The notes under the pieces were generated by a model, which saw only the letters and a program-made list of their open reading frames with translations, did no database searches and had not been told where the DNA came from. This document shows positions 1 to 9,700 of a DNA stretch of 64,000 nucleotides, in pieces. Source of the DNA: Xanthobacteraceae bacterium (GTDB taxonomy: Bacteria > Pseudomonadota > Alphaproteobacteria > Rhizobiales > Xanthobacteraceae); the NCBI GenBank assembly GCA_029266425.1, contig JAQSWY010000021.1, forward strand, positions 1 to 64,000. The letters run 5' to 3'. Position 1 is the stretch's first letter; each line of letters starts with the position of its first letter. A program made the position numbers and the translations under genes.

Positions 1-189
1 GCCGTCATCATCTCGCATGACCGCTTCTTCCTCGATCGCATCGCCACCCACATGCTGTCCTTCGAGGACGAGAGCCATGTGGAATGGTTCGAGGGCAACT
101 TCGCGGACTATGAAGAGGACAAGAAGCGCCGCCTCGGCATCGACAGCATCATTCCGCACCGGATCAAGTACAAGAAGTTCACCCGCTGA
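1..189 (+). CDS. ettA: EttA-like ABC-F ATPase, C-terminal end (partial)
   Basis: The open frame enters from the left edge and encodes 62 residues before TGA. The visible part begins with [18 protein letters not shown], the D-loop/H-switch region that ends the second nucleotide-binding domain of ABC-F proteins. It finishes with RIKYKKFTR, a C-terminus typical of the energy-dependent translational throttle protein EttA. EttA binds the ribosomal E site and gates entry into the elongation cycle; that is family knowledge. The Walker A and signature motifs lie outside the window, so the subfamily call rests on the tail alone. Confidence 0.85.
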   Translation, partial: AVIISHDRFFLDRIATHMLSFEDESHVEWFEGNFADYEEDKKRRLGIDSIIPHRIKYKKFTR

Positions 190-194
190 CCCCC

Positions 195-984
195 ATGGAC
201 GATCGCGCCAAGCTCGCCACCGAAGACTGGAACGCGAAGCTCTATCTGCGCTTCGAGGATGAGCGCACGCGCCCCGCCCGCGACCTGCTGGCGCAAATCC
301 CGGTGGCGAGCCCGCGGCGCGTCGTCGACATCGGCTGCGGCCCCGGCAACTCTACCGAGCTGCTGGCGGAACGCTGGCCGGACGCCCGAGTGAGCGGCCT
401 CGATTCCTCCCCCGACATGCTGCGGCAGGCGCGCGAGCGGCTGCCCGGCCTCGATTTTTTCGAGGCCGATGTGGCAAGCTGGGTGCCGGAGCCCGAAACC
501 GACGTGCTCTATGGCAATGCCGTGTTCCAGTGGCTGCCGGACCACCCGGCGGTGTTGGCGCGGCTCTTGCCGGCGCTGCCCGCGGGCGGCGCGCTTGCGG
601 TGCAGATGCCGGACAATGTCGAGGAGCCCTCGCACCAATTGATGCGCGAGACCGCCGCCACCGGGCCATGGGCGGGCAAGCTCGACGCCGCCTCGCGGCG
701 ACGTGCTGCCGGGACCTTCCGCCTATTACGACCTGTTGAAGCCGCACGCCCGGCGGGTCGAGATCTGGCACACGCTCTATCAGCATCCGCTCGACGGCGC
801 GGCGGCGATCGTCGACTGGTTCAAGGGCTCGGCGCTGCGGCCTTATCTTTCGCGGCTGTCGGCGGAGGAGCGCGCCGCCTTCCTCGCCGACTACACGGCC
901 CGTATCGCCGAGGCCTATCGGCCGCAGTTCGACGGCAAGGTGCTGCTGCGCTTTCCGCGCCTGTTCATCGTGGCGGTGCGCTGA
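195..984 (+). pseudogene. tam: trans-aconitate 2-methyltransferase, frameshifted
   Basis: Residues 1 to about 168 read in frame from ATG 195. They carry [20 protein letters not shown], the SAM-binding motif [12 protein letters not shown], and [10 protein letters not shown], all as in Tam, which methylates trans-aconitate with SAM. Near 690-705 the frame breaks. The remainder ([17 protein letters not shown] to [13 protein letters not shown]) continues in the +1 frame and stops at 984. The span is 790 bases, one more than a multiple of three, so a single-base insertion (or two-base loss) explains it. Without the shift the length fits the usual 255-263 residues. It may be a real null allele or a sequencing error in the GC-rich stretch. 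It starts 5 bases after ettA. Confidence 0.85.
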
Positions 985-1080
985 GGCCAAGTTCAGGCGG
1001 CGATCCGCCGGCACCGACACGTTAATGGCGAATTTCTACCCGAGGTTCACATCTCCTCACGATTTCGCTCTTCGGAACCC

Positions 1081-2301
1081 ATGCGCCGCCTCTCCAGACG
1101 CCTCGCACTCATCCTCGGTTTGACCTTCTGGGCCGGATCCGCGCTTGCCGATCCGGGCTTCGACACATGGCTCGCCGCGCAATGGCCGGCGGCACAGAAA
1201 ATGGGGATCTCGCGCGCCACCTTCGAACGCGAGACGCAGGGGCTCGAGCCGGATTACGGGCTGCCGGACCTCGCCATTCCCGGCAAGCCGAGGAAGCCGG
1301 ACGGGCAGGCGGAGTTCGTGCAGACGCCCTCGGCCTATGTGTCGGACGCGACCATCGGCAAGCTCGCGGTACGGGGGAGGGCGCTGGCGCAGCAATACCG
1401 ATCCCAACTCGGCACGATCGAGAAGCGCTTCGGCGTGCCCGGCAGCGTGGTGCTCGCCATCTGGGCGCGCGAGACCGCCTATGGCACCGCCAAGCTGAAT
1501 TATGACGCGCTGCGGGTGCTGGCGACGCAAGGCTATGTCGGGCGCCGTAAGGAGCAGTTCCGCGAGGAGTTCCTCTACGCGCTGAAGATCCTCGATGAAG
1601 GCCATGTCAGCCGCGCGCAGATGAAGAGCTCCTGGGCCGGGGCGCTCGGGCTCACCCAGTTCCTGCCGTCCGACTATATGCTCTACGGGGTCGATCTCGA
1701 CGGCGACGGCACCGCCAATATCTGGAACTCGGTCCCGGAAGCGCTGGCGGCGACCGCGAGCCTGCTCGCCTCGAAGGAGTGGCAGGCCGGCAAGCGCTGG
1801 GCCTATGAGGTCCGTCTGCCGCAAGGCTTCGACTGCACCCAGGCGGAGCCCGGCGTGACGCTCTCGATCGGCGAATGGCTGAAGCGCGGCGTCACCGTTG
1901 CCGACGGGCGGCGGGTGCCGGCCTCGGCGCTGCGCGACGAGGCCTCGATCATCATGCCGGCGGGGCCGTACGGGCCGGCTTTTCTCACGCCGAAGAACTA
2001 TTTCGTGCTGAAGAGCTACAATTTCGCCGACCTCTATGTGCTGTTCGTCGGCCATCTCGCCGACCGCATCGAGGACGACCGGCCGTTCGCCCAGCCGTGG
2101 GAGGACATCAGGCTGGTGAAGACGCGGGACATGGAATTCATGCAGAAGGTGCTGACGCAGCGCGGCCTCTATGGCGAGAAGATCGACGGCAAGGCGGGCA
2201 TGAAGACCCGCTCCGCCCTCGGCGCCTATCAGAAGGCGAACGGGCTGCCGCTCGATTGCTGGCCGACGGAAGCGTTGCTGGCGCATATGCGGCGCGGATA
2301 G
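1081..2301 (+). CDS. Lytic murein transglycosylase (MltB family, SLT_2 plus PG-binding)
   Basis: A 406-residue secreted or periplasmic enzyme that cleaves peptidoglycan glycan strands to anhydro-muropeptides. Residues 1-23 form a signal peptide (two arginine pairs, hydrophobic core, ALA cleavage site). The SLT_2 catalytic domain spans roughly 30-330. It holds the catalytic Glu in WARETAYGT and the conserved GALGLTQFLPSDYM and DGDGTANIW segments. A peptidoglycan-binding domain (FMQKVLTQRGLYGEKIDGKA and on) ends the protein. Length and order match the alphaproteobacterial MltB group. A shorter paralogue without the binding domain lies at 46.7 kb. Confidence 0.92.
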   Translation: MRRLSRRLALILGLTFWAGSALADPGFDTWLAAQWPAAQKMGISRATFERETQGLEPDYGLPDLAIPGKPRKPDGQAEFVQTPSAYVSDATIGKLAVRGRALAQQYRSQLGTIEKRFGVPGSVVLAIWARETAYGTAKLNYDALRVLATQGYVGRRKEQFREEFLYALKILDEGHVSRAQMKSSWAGALGLTQFLPSDYMLYGVDLDGDGTANIWNSVPEALAATASLLASKEWQAGKRWAYEVRLPQGFDCTQAEPGVTLSIGEWLKRGVTVADGRRVPASALRDEASIIMPAGPYGPAFLTPKNYFVLKSYNFADLYVLFVGHLADRIEDDRPFAQPWEDIRLVKTRDMEFMQKVLTQRGLYGEKIDGKAGMKTRSALGAYQKANGLPLDCWPTEALLAHMRRG

Positions 2302-2362
2302 GCAACTTTTCGGTTGCTTATTAGAGTCGGGGCTGCCAGCTTAAAGGCAACCAGGAGGTTGC
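2302..2362. promoter_or_regulatory. Two operator-like inverted repeats (GCAAC-N6-GTTGC)
   Basis: Two copies of GCAAC-N6-GTTGC lie at 2302-2317 and 2347-2362, 45 bases centre to centre. The second extends to GGCAACC-N4-GGTTGCC and covers the Shine-Dalgarno AGGAGG of the SRPBCC gene. The first abuts the stop codon of the transglycosylase. ArsR-family repressors bind such short palindromes, and an ArsR gene is the second gene of this operon, so autoregulation is the likely role (inference). Confidence 0.6.
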
Positions 2363-2364
2363 CA

Positions 2365-2832
2365 ATGACCGATCGTATCGAGAAGACCATCGACCTCAAC
2401 GCTCCGGTCGAGCGGGTGTGGCGCGCGCTCACCGATTATCGCGAGTTCGGCGCCTGGTTCCGGGTCAATCTGGAGGGTCCGTTCGTGCCCGGCGAGGTGG
2501 CGAGCGGCAACATCGTTTATCCGGGCTATGAGCATGTGGTGATGCGCGTGAAGGTCACGCGCATGGAAGCGCCGCGCTATTTCGCCTTCACCTGGCATCC
2601 TTATGCCGTCGATCCCGACGTGGACTATTCCGGAGAAACGCCGACGCTCGTTGAATTCCGGTTGGAGCCCGCCTTGAATGGCACGCGCCTTACCGTCGTC
2701 GAATCCGGATTCGAAGCCGTTCCCGCCCATAGGCGGGCGGAGGCCTTCCGGATGAACGAGGGCGGCTGGGAAGAGCAGATGAGGAATATCAAGGCCCATG
2801 TCGAGCCTCAGCGCGGGCGAACCGTCGCCTGA
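2365..2832 (+). CDS. SRPBCC domain protein (AHSA1-like)
   Basis: A 155-residue cytoplasmic protein of the START/Bet v1-like SRPBCC fold. The opening (RIEKTIDLNAPVERVWRALTDYREFGAWF) and the central FAFTWHPYAVDPDVDYSGETPT followed by LVEFRLEP are characteristic of the AHSA1 branch. ATG 2365 is chosen because AGGAGG lies just upstream; a longer frame from 2314 lacks a ribosome site and overlaps the operator repeats. The ligand is unknown. The next gene, an ArsR regulator, overlaps it by 35 bases. This pairing is common and suggests co-expression and perhaps ligand-linked control. Confidence 0.85.
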   Translation: MTDRIEKTIDLNAPVERVWRALTDYREFGAWFRVNLEGPFVPGEVASGNIVYPGYEHVVMRVKVTRMEAPRYFAFTWHPYAVDPDVDYSGETPTLVEFRLEPALNGTRLTVVESGFEAVPAHRRAEAFRMNEGGWEEQMRNIKAHVEPQRGRTVA

Positions 2833-3145
2833 CCCTGCCGCGATCTTCGCCGCGCTCGGCGACGGCACGAGGCTGTCGCTGCTGGCAAAGCTCAGCGATG
2901 GCCAAAGCCGATCCATAGCAAAGCTGTCCGCCGACACCCGCCTGACCCGGCAGGCCATCACCAAGCATCTCAGGGTGCTGGAGAATGCCGGGCTGGTGCG
3001 CAGCATCCAGGTCGGGCGGGAGAGCCGCTTCAGCTTCCGCCCGGAGCCGATCGTCGAGGTGCGCTGCTATCTCGACAGCGTGTCGGAGCAGTGGGACGAA
3101 GCGCTCGGCCGATTGAAAGCCTTCGTGGAAGGCGAAGGGGTCTAG
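2798..3145 (+). CDS. ArsR-family winged-helix regulator
   Basis: A 115-residue one-domain regulator. The helix-turn-helix covers about residues 25-75 (LSADTRLTRQAITKHLRVLENAGLV) and is followed by a wing (SIQVGRESRFSFRPEPI). No cysteine metal-binding motif is visible, so this is not an obvious metal sensor. It belongs with the non-metal ArsR proteins that accompany SRPBCC genes. It overlaps the SRPBCC gene and should be translationally coupled to it. The last 15 bases of the gene (3131-3145) recur exactly at 4804-4818, marking the edge of an inserted segment. Confidence 0.88.
   Translation: MSSLSAGEPSPDPAAIFAALGDGTRLSLLAKLSDGQSRSIAKLSADTRLTRQAITKHLRVLENAGLVRSIQVGRESRFSFRPEPIVEVRCYLDSVSEQWDEALGRLKAFVEGEGV
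3131..3145 (+). repeat. Left copy of 15-bp direct repeat flanking an inserted gene
   Basis: GGCGAAGGGGTCTAG forms the 3' end and stop codon of the ArsR gene. The identical 15 bases occur at 4804-4818, next to the decayed macro-domain gene. The two copies bracket about 1.66 kb that carries only the membrane-protein gene. Confidence 0.85.
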
Positions 3146-3148
3146 GGC

Positions 3149-4753
3149 ATGTCAGGCACGCCGATGCCCATTGACTCACACTCCGCGCACGTCCGATGGA
3201 CGATTTACCTGCTGCTTACCGTGGCAGCATGCACGGCACTGGTCATTGCGCTGGATGGCGGCATCCTGGTTGGCTACGAGAATCACGCAGGCATGCTGCC
3301 GGTGGTGCGCCGCATCCTTGACGCTGGCTACCTCCCTGGCGACTTCGGCATCGAGATCCGCGCCCACCATCACCGCGTATTCGCTTGGATCGTGGCGATG
3401 CTCAGCAGTTCGGGGCTGGGCGAAAATGGCGCGCTGGCCGTGTTGGCGGTCGCCAGCTACGCGACCCTTTTCGGCGCCTTGTGGGCGCTCGGGGGCTCCC
3501 TGGGACTGTCGCCGGAGCGCCGGACGCTGCTGTGCTTCGCGATGGCCAGCGGGTTCGCCCTGATCAACCACGGAGTCGAGGCCAACCGGATGCTGGGCAA
3601 CGGGCCGATCATGCCCCCCACGCTGGCTCACGCCTTTGCCCTGTTCTCGGCCGCGGCCATGGTGAACCGGCGTTGGAATGCCGCCTTCGCCTGGTCCGGC
3701 GCGGTCGCGCTCATCCATCTGCAGATTGGCGCGATATGGCTGATCGTCGTGCTGGTCACCGCCGGCGTGTACGGCGTCTGGCGCCGGCCGCGCGAATGGC
3801 TGACGGGATGCCTTGCGATGCTCGCCCTGAGCAGCCCCGCACTGGTCGACCTGGTCGCCCTGTCGAGACAGGGTCTCGCCCAAGGCATCCAGTCGCTCAA
3901 CGACGTCAACCTGCGCATGCCGCAGCACTTCAACTTTCAGGTCGGCCGCTTGGCGACGGTCGCTGTGTATCTGCTCGTGCTTTGCTGGCTCATATGGCGC
4001 TGGTCCAGGCGCGGCGATGCGCGCGCGGAACGGTTCGCGCCGTTGGCCGTAGTCGCAGTCACGATCATGGCGCTGACGCTGCTCCACTACGCCGACTATT
4101 ACCTGCTCCACACCGGCGCGCTGGCGCGCGTGCAGTTGCTGCGCGTGAGCCTGATCATCCCGGTGCTGGCAATCGCGTGCCTGATCGCGGCGATCCCTCA
4201 AGCGCCGCCGGCTGGTGCCCCGCGCGAACGGCTTGTGCTGCTTTCCCTCGCCGCCCTGATGGCCGCGGGCGCACTGGCAAGTGCCGTCTTCAAGGGCGAG
4301 TCACCGACCCTCAATGTGGTGGATGCGTCCAAGGCCGACACGCCATGGGCGGACGTCTGCCGCTGGGTGCGCGAGGCCGGACCCGTCGGGCTGTATGTCA
4401 CGCCACCCGGCCAGACCGGTTTCACCACCTTCACAGGCCGTTCGACGGTGGTCGAGTTCAAGATCAATCCGGACGGCGGTGCCGGCCTGTCGCAATGGCT
4501 GCAGCGACTGGCTGCCGTCAGCGGAGGCGCGCTGCCTCGGAATTCATCCCGCTCCAGCGTCGCCAAACAACTCGATCAGGCGTATGCGCGCCTGGGTGCG
4601 GAAGGATTCGCCGCTCTGCAGCGCGACTATGGCGTTCGCACCGCGATCGTTCCGTCGGGGAGCGCGCTCGCTGGGCGCGTGCTCTACCAAAACGCCGGGT
4701 ATCGAGTGGTGGAACTGCCGGCGCAGGCGACGAGCGCATCAAGGGCTGATTGA
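3149..4753 (+). CDS. Polytopic membrane protein, possibly DUF6798-like
   Basis: A 534-residue inner-membrane protein of unknown function. About ten hydrophobic spans are visible, starting with [18 protein letters not shown] near residue 17 and ending with [19 protein letters not shown] near 370. A soluble C-terminal part of about 150 residues follows ([20 protein letters not shown], then [14 protein letters not shown]). That tail resembles the DUF6798-type end of large bacterial membrane proteins (family call from memory, uncertain). The start is 3 bases after the ArsR stop, and its ribosome site falls in the 15-bp repeat. The flanking repeat and a somewhat different codon style suggest acquisition by insertion between arsR and the macro gene. 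Confidence 0.7.
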   Translation: MSGTPMPIDSHSAHVRWTIYLLLTVAACTALVIALDGGILVGYENHAGMLPVVRRILDAGYLPGDFGIEIRAHHHRVFAWIVAMLSSSGLGENGALAVLAVASYATLFGALWALGGSLGLSPERRTLLCFAMASGFALINHGVEANRMLGNGPIMPPTLAHAFALFSAAAMVNRRWNAAFAWSGAVALIHLQIGAIWLIVVLVTAGVYGVWRRPREWLTGCLAMLALSSPALVDLVALSRQGLAQGIQSLNDVNLRMPQHFNFQVGRLATVAVYLLVLCWLIWRWSRRGDARAERFAPLAVVAVTIMALTLLHYADYYLLHTGALARVQLLRVSLIIPVLAIACLIAAIPQAPPAGAPRERLVLLSLAALMAAGALASAVFKGESPTLNVVDASKADTPWADVCRWVREAGPVGLYVTPPGQTGFTTFTGRSTVVEFKINPDGGAGLSQWLQRLAAVSGGALPRNSSRSSVAKQLDQAYARLGAEGFAALQRDYGVRTAIVPSGSALAGRVLYQNAGYRVVELPAQATSASRAD

Positions 4754-4803
4754 GCTCTCAAAAAATCTCGCCATGGGCACAGCGTCCGTTGCGCCGCTAT
4801 GAC

Positions 4804-4818
4804 GGCGAAGGGGTCTAG
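4804..4818 (+). repeat. Right copy of 15-bp direct repeat
   Basis: An exact copy of GGCGAAGGGGTCTAG (3131-3145). It contains the reverse-strand stop codon of the macro-domain remnant. If the 3146-4818 segment is removed, the ArsR gene and macro gene become directly convergent and share the TCTAG end. Confidence 0.85.
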
Positions 4819-5284
4819 CGCCCCAAAATCCGGCGGTAGGCATCGAACACCTCGTCGCCGAAGCACGCGAACGAGCCGCCGGGACGGGATAGCCATAGAT
4901 TCCGCAACTGATCGCCGGAAAGGCGATGGAATAGATGCCGTGCTCACCGGCGTGCGCGAAACATGACCGATAGCAGCTTGCGAGCAGTTCGGGCTCGCCG
5001 TGCTCGCCGCCGCGCCACACCGGCCCGACCGTATGGATGATGTACCGGGCAGCCAGCCGGTAGCCGTGGGTGATCTTTGCTTGCCCGGTCTTGCAGCCGC
5101 CCAGCAGCCGACACTCATGCAGCAGGTCCGGCCCGGCGGCGCGATGGATCGCGCCATCGACCCCACCGCCGCCCAGCAGGGAGCTGTTCGCAGCGTTGAC
5201 GATCGCGTCGCCCGCGAACCTGGTGATGTCTCCGCGAGAGACGTGGATGCGCTCGTCGGCCATGTCGTTCGCCCTCCCGTTCAT
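4815..5284 (-). pseudogene. Macro-domain ADP-ribose hydrolase, internally deleted
   Basis: Reading leftward from ATG 5284 or 5263, the first about 130 residues are a good O-acetyl-ADP-ribose deacetylase (YmdB-type macro domain): [44 protein letters not shown] and [13 protein letters not shown]. The frame then breaks near 4870-4880. The true C-terminus ([18 protein letters not shown], stop at 4815-4817) is found in another frame directly after the break. Compared with E. coli YmdB, about 20-25 residues (the helix and strand after GYP) are missing. This is therefore an internal deletion plus frameshift, not a simple indel. The enzyme would remove ADP-ribose esters; this copy is probably inactive. 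Confidence 0.8.
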
Positions 5285-5586
5285 CTGCGCTTCCTGGAAT
5301 TCCGGCGACCTACCGCTCAATGCCGCCATTGCCGCGCAGGCAGCCGGAGATGTGATGGCGATATTGCGCGCCCGTAGGGGCTGCCAAGCACAAGCTGGAA
5401 GCCCAGCCCGGCAAAAATTCAGATTTGTGATAACTGTGTAGTGACGATTATTGACATTCGTCAGTTGTCCAGTCATGGTGCAGCGACTGCGGATGCGCTG
5501 GCCGTCGCGAGCCAAGCCCCCCGAACGCACGATCCCGGCTCGTCCGCAGTCACCCCAATTCAGCTCCCCAACACTCCGAGGGCGCC
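5285..5586. promoter_or_regulatory. Divergent intergenic region upstream of the RND pump
   Basis: About 300 bases without a supported gene. The stretch 5411-5470 is AT-rich for this genome and holds TTGACA (5451-5456), a plausible -35 box. TTGACA lies inside an inverted repeat, TGACGA (5442-5447) and TCGTCA (5458-5463) with a 10-base spacer. This could be the operator for the TetR regulator encoded after the pump (inference). No clear -10 box was identified. Confidence 0.45.
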
Positions 5587-6690
5587 ATGCGCGGACGGTC
5601 ACCGCATCCAGATTTCCTCAGGGCCATCGCGATCGCGGGGCTCGCCGCGATGCTCGCCGGCTGCGGGCCGGCAGACAGTTCTCAGGCTCCGCAAGATCAG
5701 ACCAGGACCGTTTTGGCCCGCCCGGTTGCCTTCCAGCCTCGCTTCGGAGAGCGCAGCCTCGTCGGGGTCATCCAGACCCGCGTCGAAAGCGGCATCGGCT
5801 TCCGCGTGGCGGGGAAGGTGGCCAAGCGCCTCGTGAATGTCGGAGACGTGGTCCATGAGGGTGACGCGCTCGCCACCCTCGACGAGATCGATCTGGGGCT
5901 TCAGGTCGAGCAGGCCGAGGCCGAGCGCGCTGCCGCCACTGCAGCCCGCGCGCAGACCGACGCGGAGTTCCGCCGCGCTGAAAGACTGTCCAAGGAGGGC
6001 TGGACGACGGCTTCCGCGCTCGACACCCGGCGCGCCGCGATGGAAGAAGCAAAGGGGCGCCTCCTGCGTGCCGAGCGCGCGCTCGACCTCGCGCGGAACG
6101 CTTCGTCCTATGCCGTACTGCGCGCGGACGCGGACGGTGTCATCACCTCGACCGCGGTCGAGCCGGGGCAGGTCGTTCAGCCGGGCTTCGCTGCCATTCG
6201 CCTCGCCCGCACGGCCGAGAAGGAAGCCGTGGTCGCGATCCCGGAATCATCCGTCGAACGCGCGCGGACATCCAAGGCTGTCGTCACGCTGTGGTCCAAC
6301 GCGAATGCCCGGTACGAGGCGACCCTCAGGGAGCTGTCGCCCGCCGCCGACGCGGCCACGCGCACCTATCTGGCGAAGTTCACGATTCCGACCGCGGGTC
6401 CGGAGGTGCAACTCGGCATGACGGCGACCGTCACCCTCACCGATCCGAGCCCGGACCGTGTCATCCAACTTCCGCTCACAGCGGTCGTGGATCAGGGAAC
6501 GGGCCCATTCGTCTGGACCGTCAATGCCGACGGCAAGCTCGCCGCCAAGCCGATCACCGTCGCGGCCTACGAGGCGAAGGACGTACTCGTTTCTGCGGGT
6601 CTCACCGAGGGCGACCGGGTCGTCCTGATCGGGGCACAGAAGCTCGATGCCGGCGTGCTGGTCCGCGCCGTCGATCAATTCTCGTTCTGA
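5587..6690 (+). CDS. RND efflux periplasmic adaptor lipoprotein
   Basis: A 367-residue membrane-fusion protein linking an inner-membrane RND pump to an outer-membrane channel. The N-terminus ends in the lipobox LAGC (Cys 27), so it should be a lipoprotein. The biotinyl-lipoyl half-motifs flank a short coiled-coil hairpin: [21 protein letters not shown], then about residues 95-150 rich in Ala, Glu and Arg, then [20 protein letters not shown]. Beta-barrel and membrane-proximal domains follow. It is first in a three-gene set with the permease and a TetR regulator, 18 bases before the permease. No outer-membrane partner is encoded nearby. Confidence 0.92.
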   Translation: MRGRSPHPDFLRAIAIAGLAAMLAGCGPADSSQAPQDQTRTVLARPVAFQPRFGERSLVGVIQTRVESGIGFRVAGKVAKRLVNVGDVVHEGDALATLDEIDLGLQVEQAEAERAAATAARAQTDAEFRRAERLSKEGWTTASALDTRRAAMEEAKGRLLRAERALDLARNASSYAVLRADADGVITSTAVEPGQVVQPGFAAIRLARTAEKEAVVAIPESSVERARTSKAVVTLWSNANARYEATLRELSPAADAATRTYLAKFTIPTAGPEVQLGMTATVTLTDPSPDRVIQLPLTAVVDQGTGPFVWTVNADGKLAAKPITVAAYEAKDVLVSAGLTEGDRVVLIGAQKLDAGVLVRAVDQFSF

Positions 6691-6708
6691 GAAGGGACGG
6701 AGGCCGCC

Positions 6709-9700
6709 ATGGGCCGTTTCAACCTGTCACGCTGGGCGGTCGAGCACCGCCCGCTCGTCCTTTTCATGATCATCGCCATCGCGCTCGCCGGAGCCTTGTC
6801 GTTCCAGCGGCTCGGACGTTCCGAGGATCCGAACTTCACCATAAAGGTCGCGGTGCTGACCGCGGTGTGGCCCGGCGCGACCGCGCACGAGATGCAGGAC
6901 CAGGTCGCCGACCTCATCGAGAAGAAGCTCCAGGAACTTCCACATTTCGACAAGGTGCAGACCTATGTGAAGCCGTCCTTCGCGGCCATGCAGGTCACCT
7001 TCCGCGACGACACGCCACCCGCCGAGGTGCCGGGACTGTTCTACCAGATCCGCAAGAAGATGGACGACGTCCGGCCCTCGCTGCCGGCCGGCGTGATCGG
7101 TCCCAACGTCAATGACGAGTACGGCGACGTCGACTCGATCCTCACCATGCTGACGGGCGACGGGGTCGACTACGCCCAGCTCAAGAAGGTCGCCGACGCG
7201 CTTCGCCAGCGACTGCTCAAGGTGCCGGGCGTCACGAAAGTGAACATCTACGGCGTCCAGCAGGAACGCATCTTCGTCGAGTTCAGTCACGCCAAGCTCG
7301 CGACTCTGGGCGTCACGGCTCAGGCGATCTTCGATTCCCTTGCCCGCCAGAACGATGTGACGCCAGCCGGCACCGTGGAGACGGATGCGCGACGCATCCC
7401 GCTGCGCGTCACCGGCGCCCTCGACGGCGTGAAGGCGGTCGCGGAGACCCCAGTCGAATCCGGAGGGCGCACCTTCCGGCTGGGCGACATCGCCAGCGTG
7501 ACGCGCGGCTTCGTCGATCCGCCGGACTTCCTCGTCCGCCAGCGCGGCCAGCCCGCGCTCGGTGTCGGCGTGGTGATGGCGCGCGGCGCGAACATCCTGA
7601 AGTTCGGCGAGGACGTCGCCGCGCAGACCCGTGCCTTCCAATCGGAAGTGCCGCAGGGCATCAGCTTCGAGCAGATCGCCGACCAGCCCGAGATCGTCGC
7701 GGAATCGATCTTCGAGTTCGAGCGCTCCTTCGTCGAGGCGCTGGCGATCGTGCTCGGCGTCTCTTTCCTGTCGCTCGGCTGGCGCACGGGGATCGTGGTG
7801 GCGCTCTCGGTGCCGCTGGTGCTCGCCGCCACCTTCGTCGTCATGTACACGCTCGGGATGGACCTGCATCGCATCACCCTCGGCGCGCTGATCATCGCGC
7901 TCGGGCTGCTGGTCGATGACGCCATCATCGCGGTCGAGATGATGGTGGTGAAGATCGAGCAGGGCTACGATCGCATGAAGGCCGCTGCATTCGCGTGGCA
8001 GTCGACCGCCTTTCCGATGCTCACGGGTACCGCGGTTACGGTCGCAGGCTTTCTTCCCGTGGGCTTCGCGAAGTCCGGGGCGGGCGAGTATGCGGGCGGC
8101 ATCTTCTGGGTTGTGGGCATCGCGCTCGCCGCCTCGTGGATCGTCGCCGTGGTGTTCACCCCCTATCTCGGGGTCATGCTGCTACCGGCGTCGTTCGCCA
8201 AGGCCGGTGCGCATCGGGATCACGACGCGATCTACCAGACCCGCCTGTACCGCGCCCTGCGCGCCGCAATCCGCACCTGCGTCCGGTGGCGGATCACCAC
8301 CGTGGCGGTCACCGTCGCCATCTTCTTCACCTCCGTCGTCGGCTTCGGCCTGGTCCAGCAGCAGTTCTTCCCGCTCTCCGAGCGCCGGGAGCTCTTCCTC
8401 CAGCTTCGCCTTCCCGAAGGCTCCTCGATCGGCGCAACGAGCAGCGTCGTCGCCGAGGCCGAGAAGCTGATCGGGCAGACCGATCCCGACGTCCAGACCT
8501 TCACCGCCTATGTGGGGCAGGGCTCGCCGCGATTCTGGCTGGGCCTCAATCCGACTCTGCCGAACGAGGCCTTCGCCGAGATCGTGATCCTGACCACCTC
8601 GATCGACGGTCGCGAGCGCCTCAAGAAGCGCCTTGAGGCAGCGATCGACGCGGGCGCTCTCGCACAGGGGCGCGCCCGCGTCGATCGCTTCTCCTTCGGA
8701 CCGCCGGTCGGTTTCCCGGTGCAGTTCCGCGTCATCGGACCGGATCCGATGAAGGTGCGGGAGATCTCTTACCGGGTCCGTGACGCGGTGCGCACGAATC
8801 CCAACGCGGTCGATCCGCATCTCGACTGGAACGATATGTCGCCTTCCGTGAGGCTGGTGGTCGACCAGGAGCGCGCCCGCGCTCTCGGGCTGAACGTGCA
8901 GGATGTCTCGCAGACCTTGCAGACGCTGGTATCGGGCCTCACCGTCACCACCGTTCGGGAAGGGATCGAGCAGGTCGGCGTGGTGGCCCGCGCGGTCAAG
9001 GACGAACGGCTCGACCTCGGCCATATCGGCGACCTCACCATCGTCGCGCGCAACGGTGTCGCCGTGCCGCTGGAGCAGGTCGCACGGCTCGACTATGTGC
9101 ACGAGGATCCGATCCTGTGGCGGCGCAACCGCGATACTGCCATCACCGTGCGGGCCGACGTGACCGACGGCGTCCAGCCCCCCGATGTGACGGCCCGGAT
9201 CCTGCCCCTGCTGCAGCCGATCAAGGACAGCCTGGAGCCGGGCTACCGGATCGAGACCGGCGGCGCGGTCGAGGAATCGGAAAAGGCGAACGCCGCGCTC
9301 TTCGTCCTCTTCCCCATCATGTTGCTGGCGATGCTGACGCTGCTGATGGTCCAGTTGCAGAGCTTCTCGCGACTCGCGCTCGTCTTCCTGACAGCGCCGC
9401 TTGGCCTGATCGGGACCTCAATTGGCCTCCTGCTCGCGCACAAGCCGTTCGGCTTCGTCGCACTGCTCGGGCTGATCGCGCTTGCCGGGATGATCATGCG
9501 CAATACGTTGATCCTGGTGGACCAGATCGAGAGCGATGTCGCTTCCGGCTCGCACACGCGCGGCGAGGCCATCGTCGAGGCGACCGTCAGGCGGGCGCGG
9601 CCGGTGGTACTGACCGCCCTGGCCGCCATTCTCGGCATGATCCCGCTCTCCTCCAGCGCCTTCTGGAGCCCGATGGCGGTCACCATCATGGGTGGTCTGT

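Noticed and set aside
1057..2286. Long minus-strand frame of 409 residues opposite the lytic transglycosylase
   Set aside because: It is the antisense shadow of a clear MltB-family gene. The composition is rich in Arg, His and Gln without motifs, as expected from reversed GC-rich codons.
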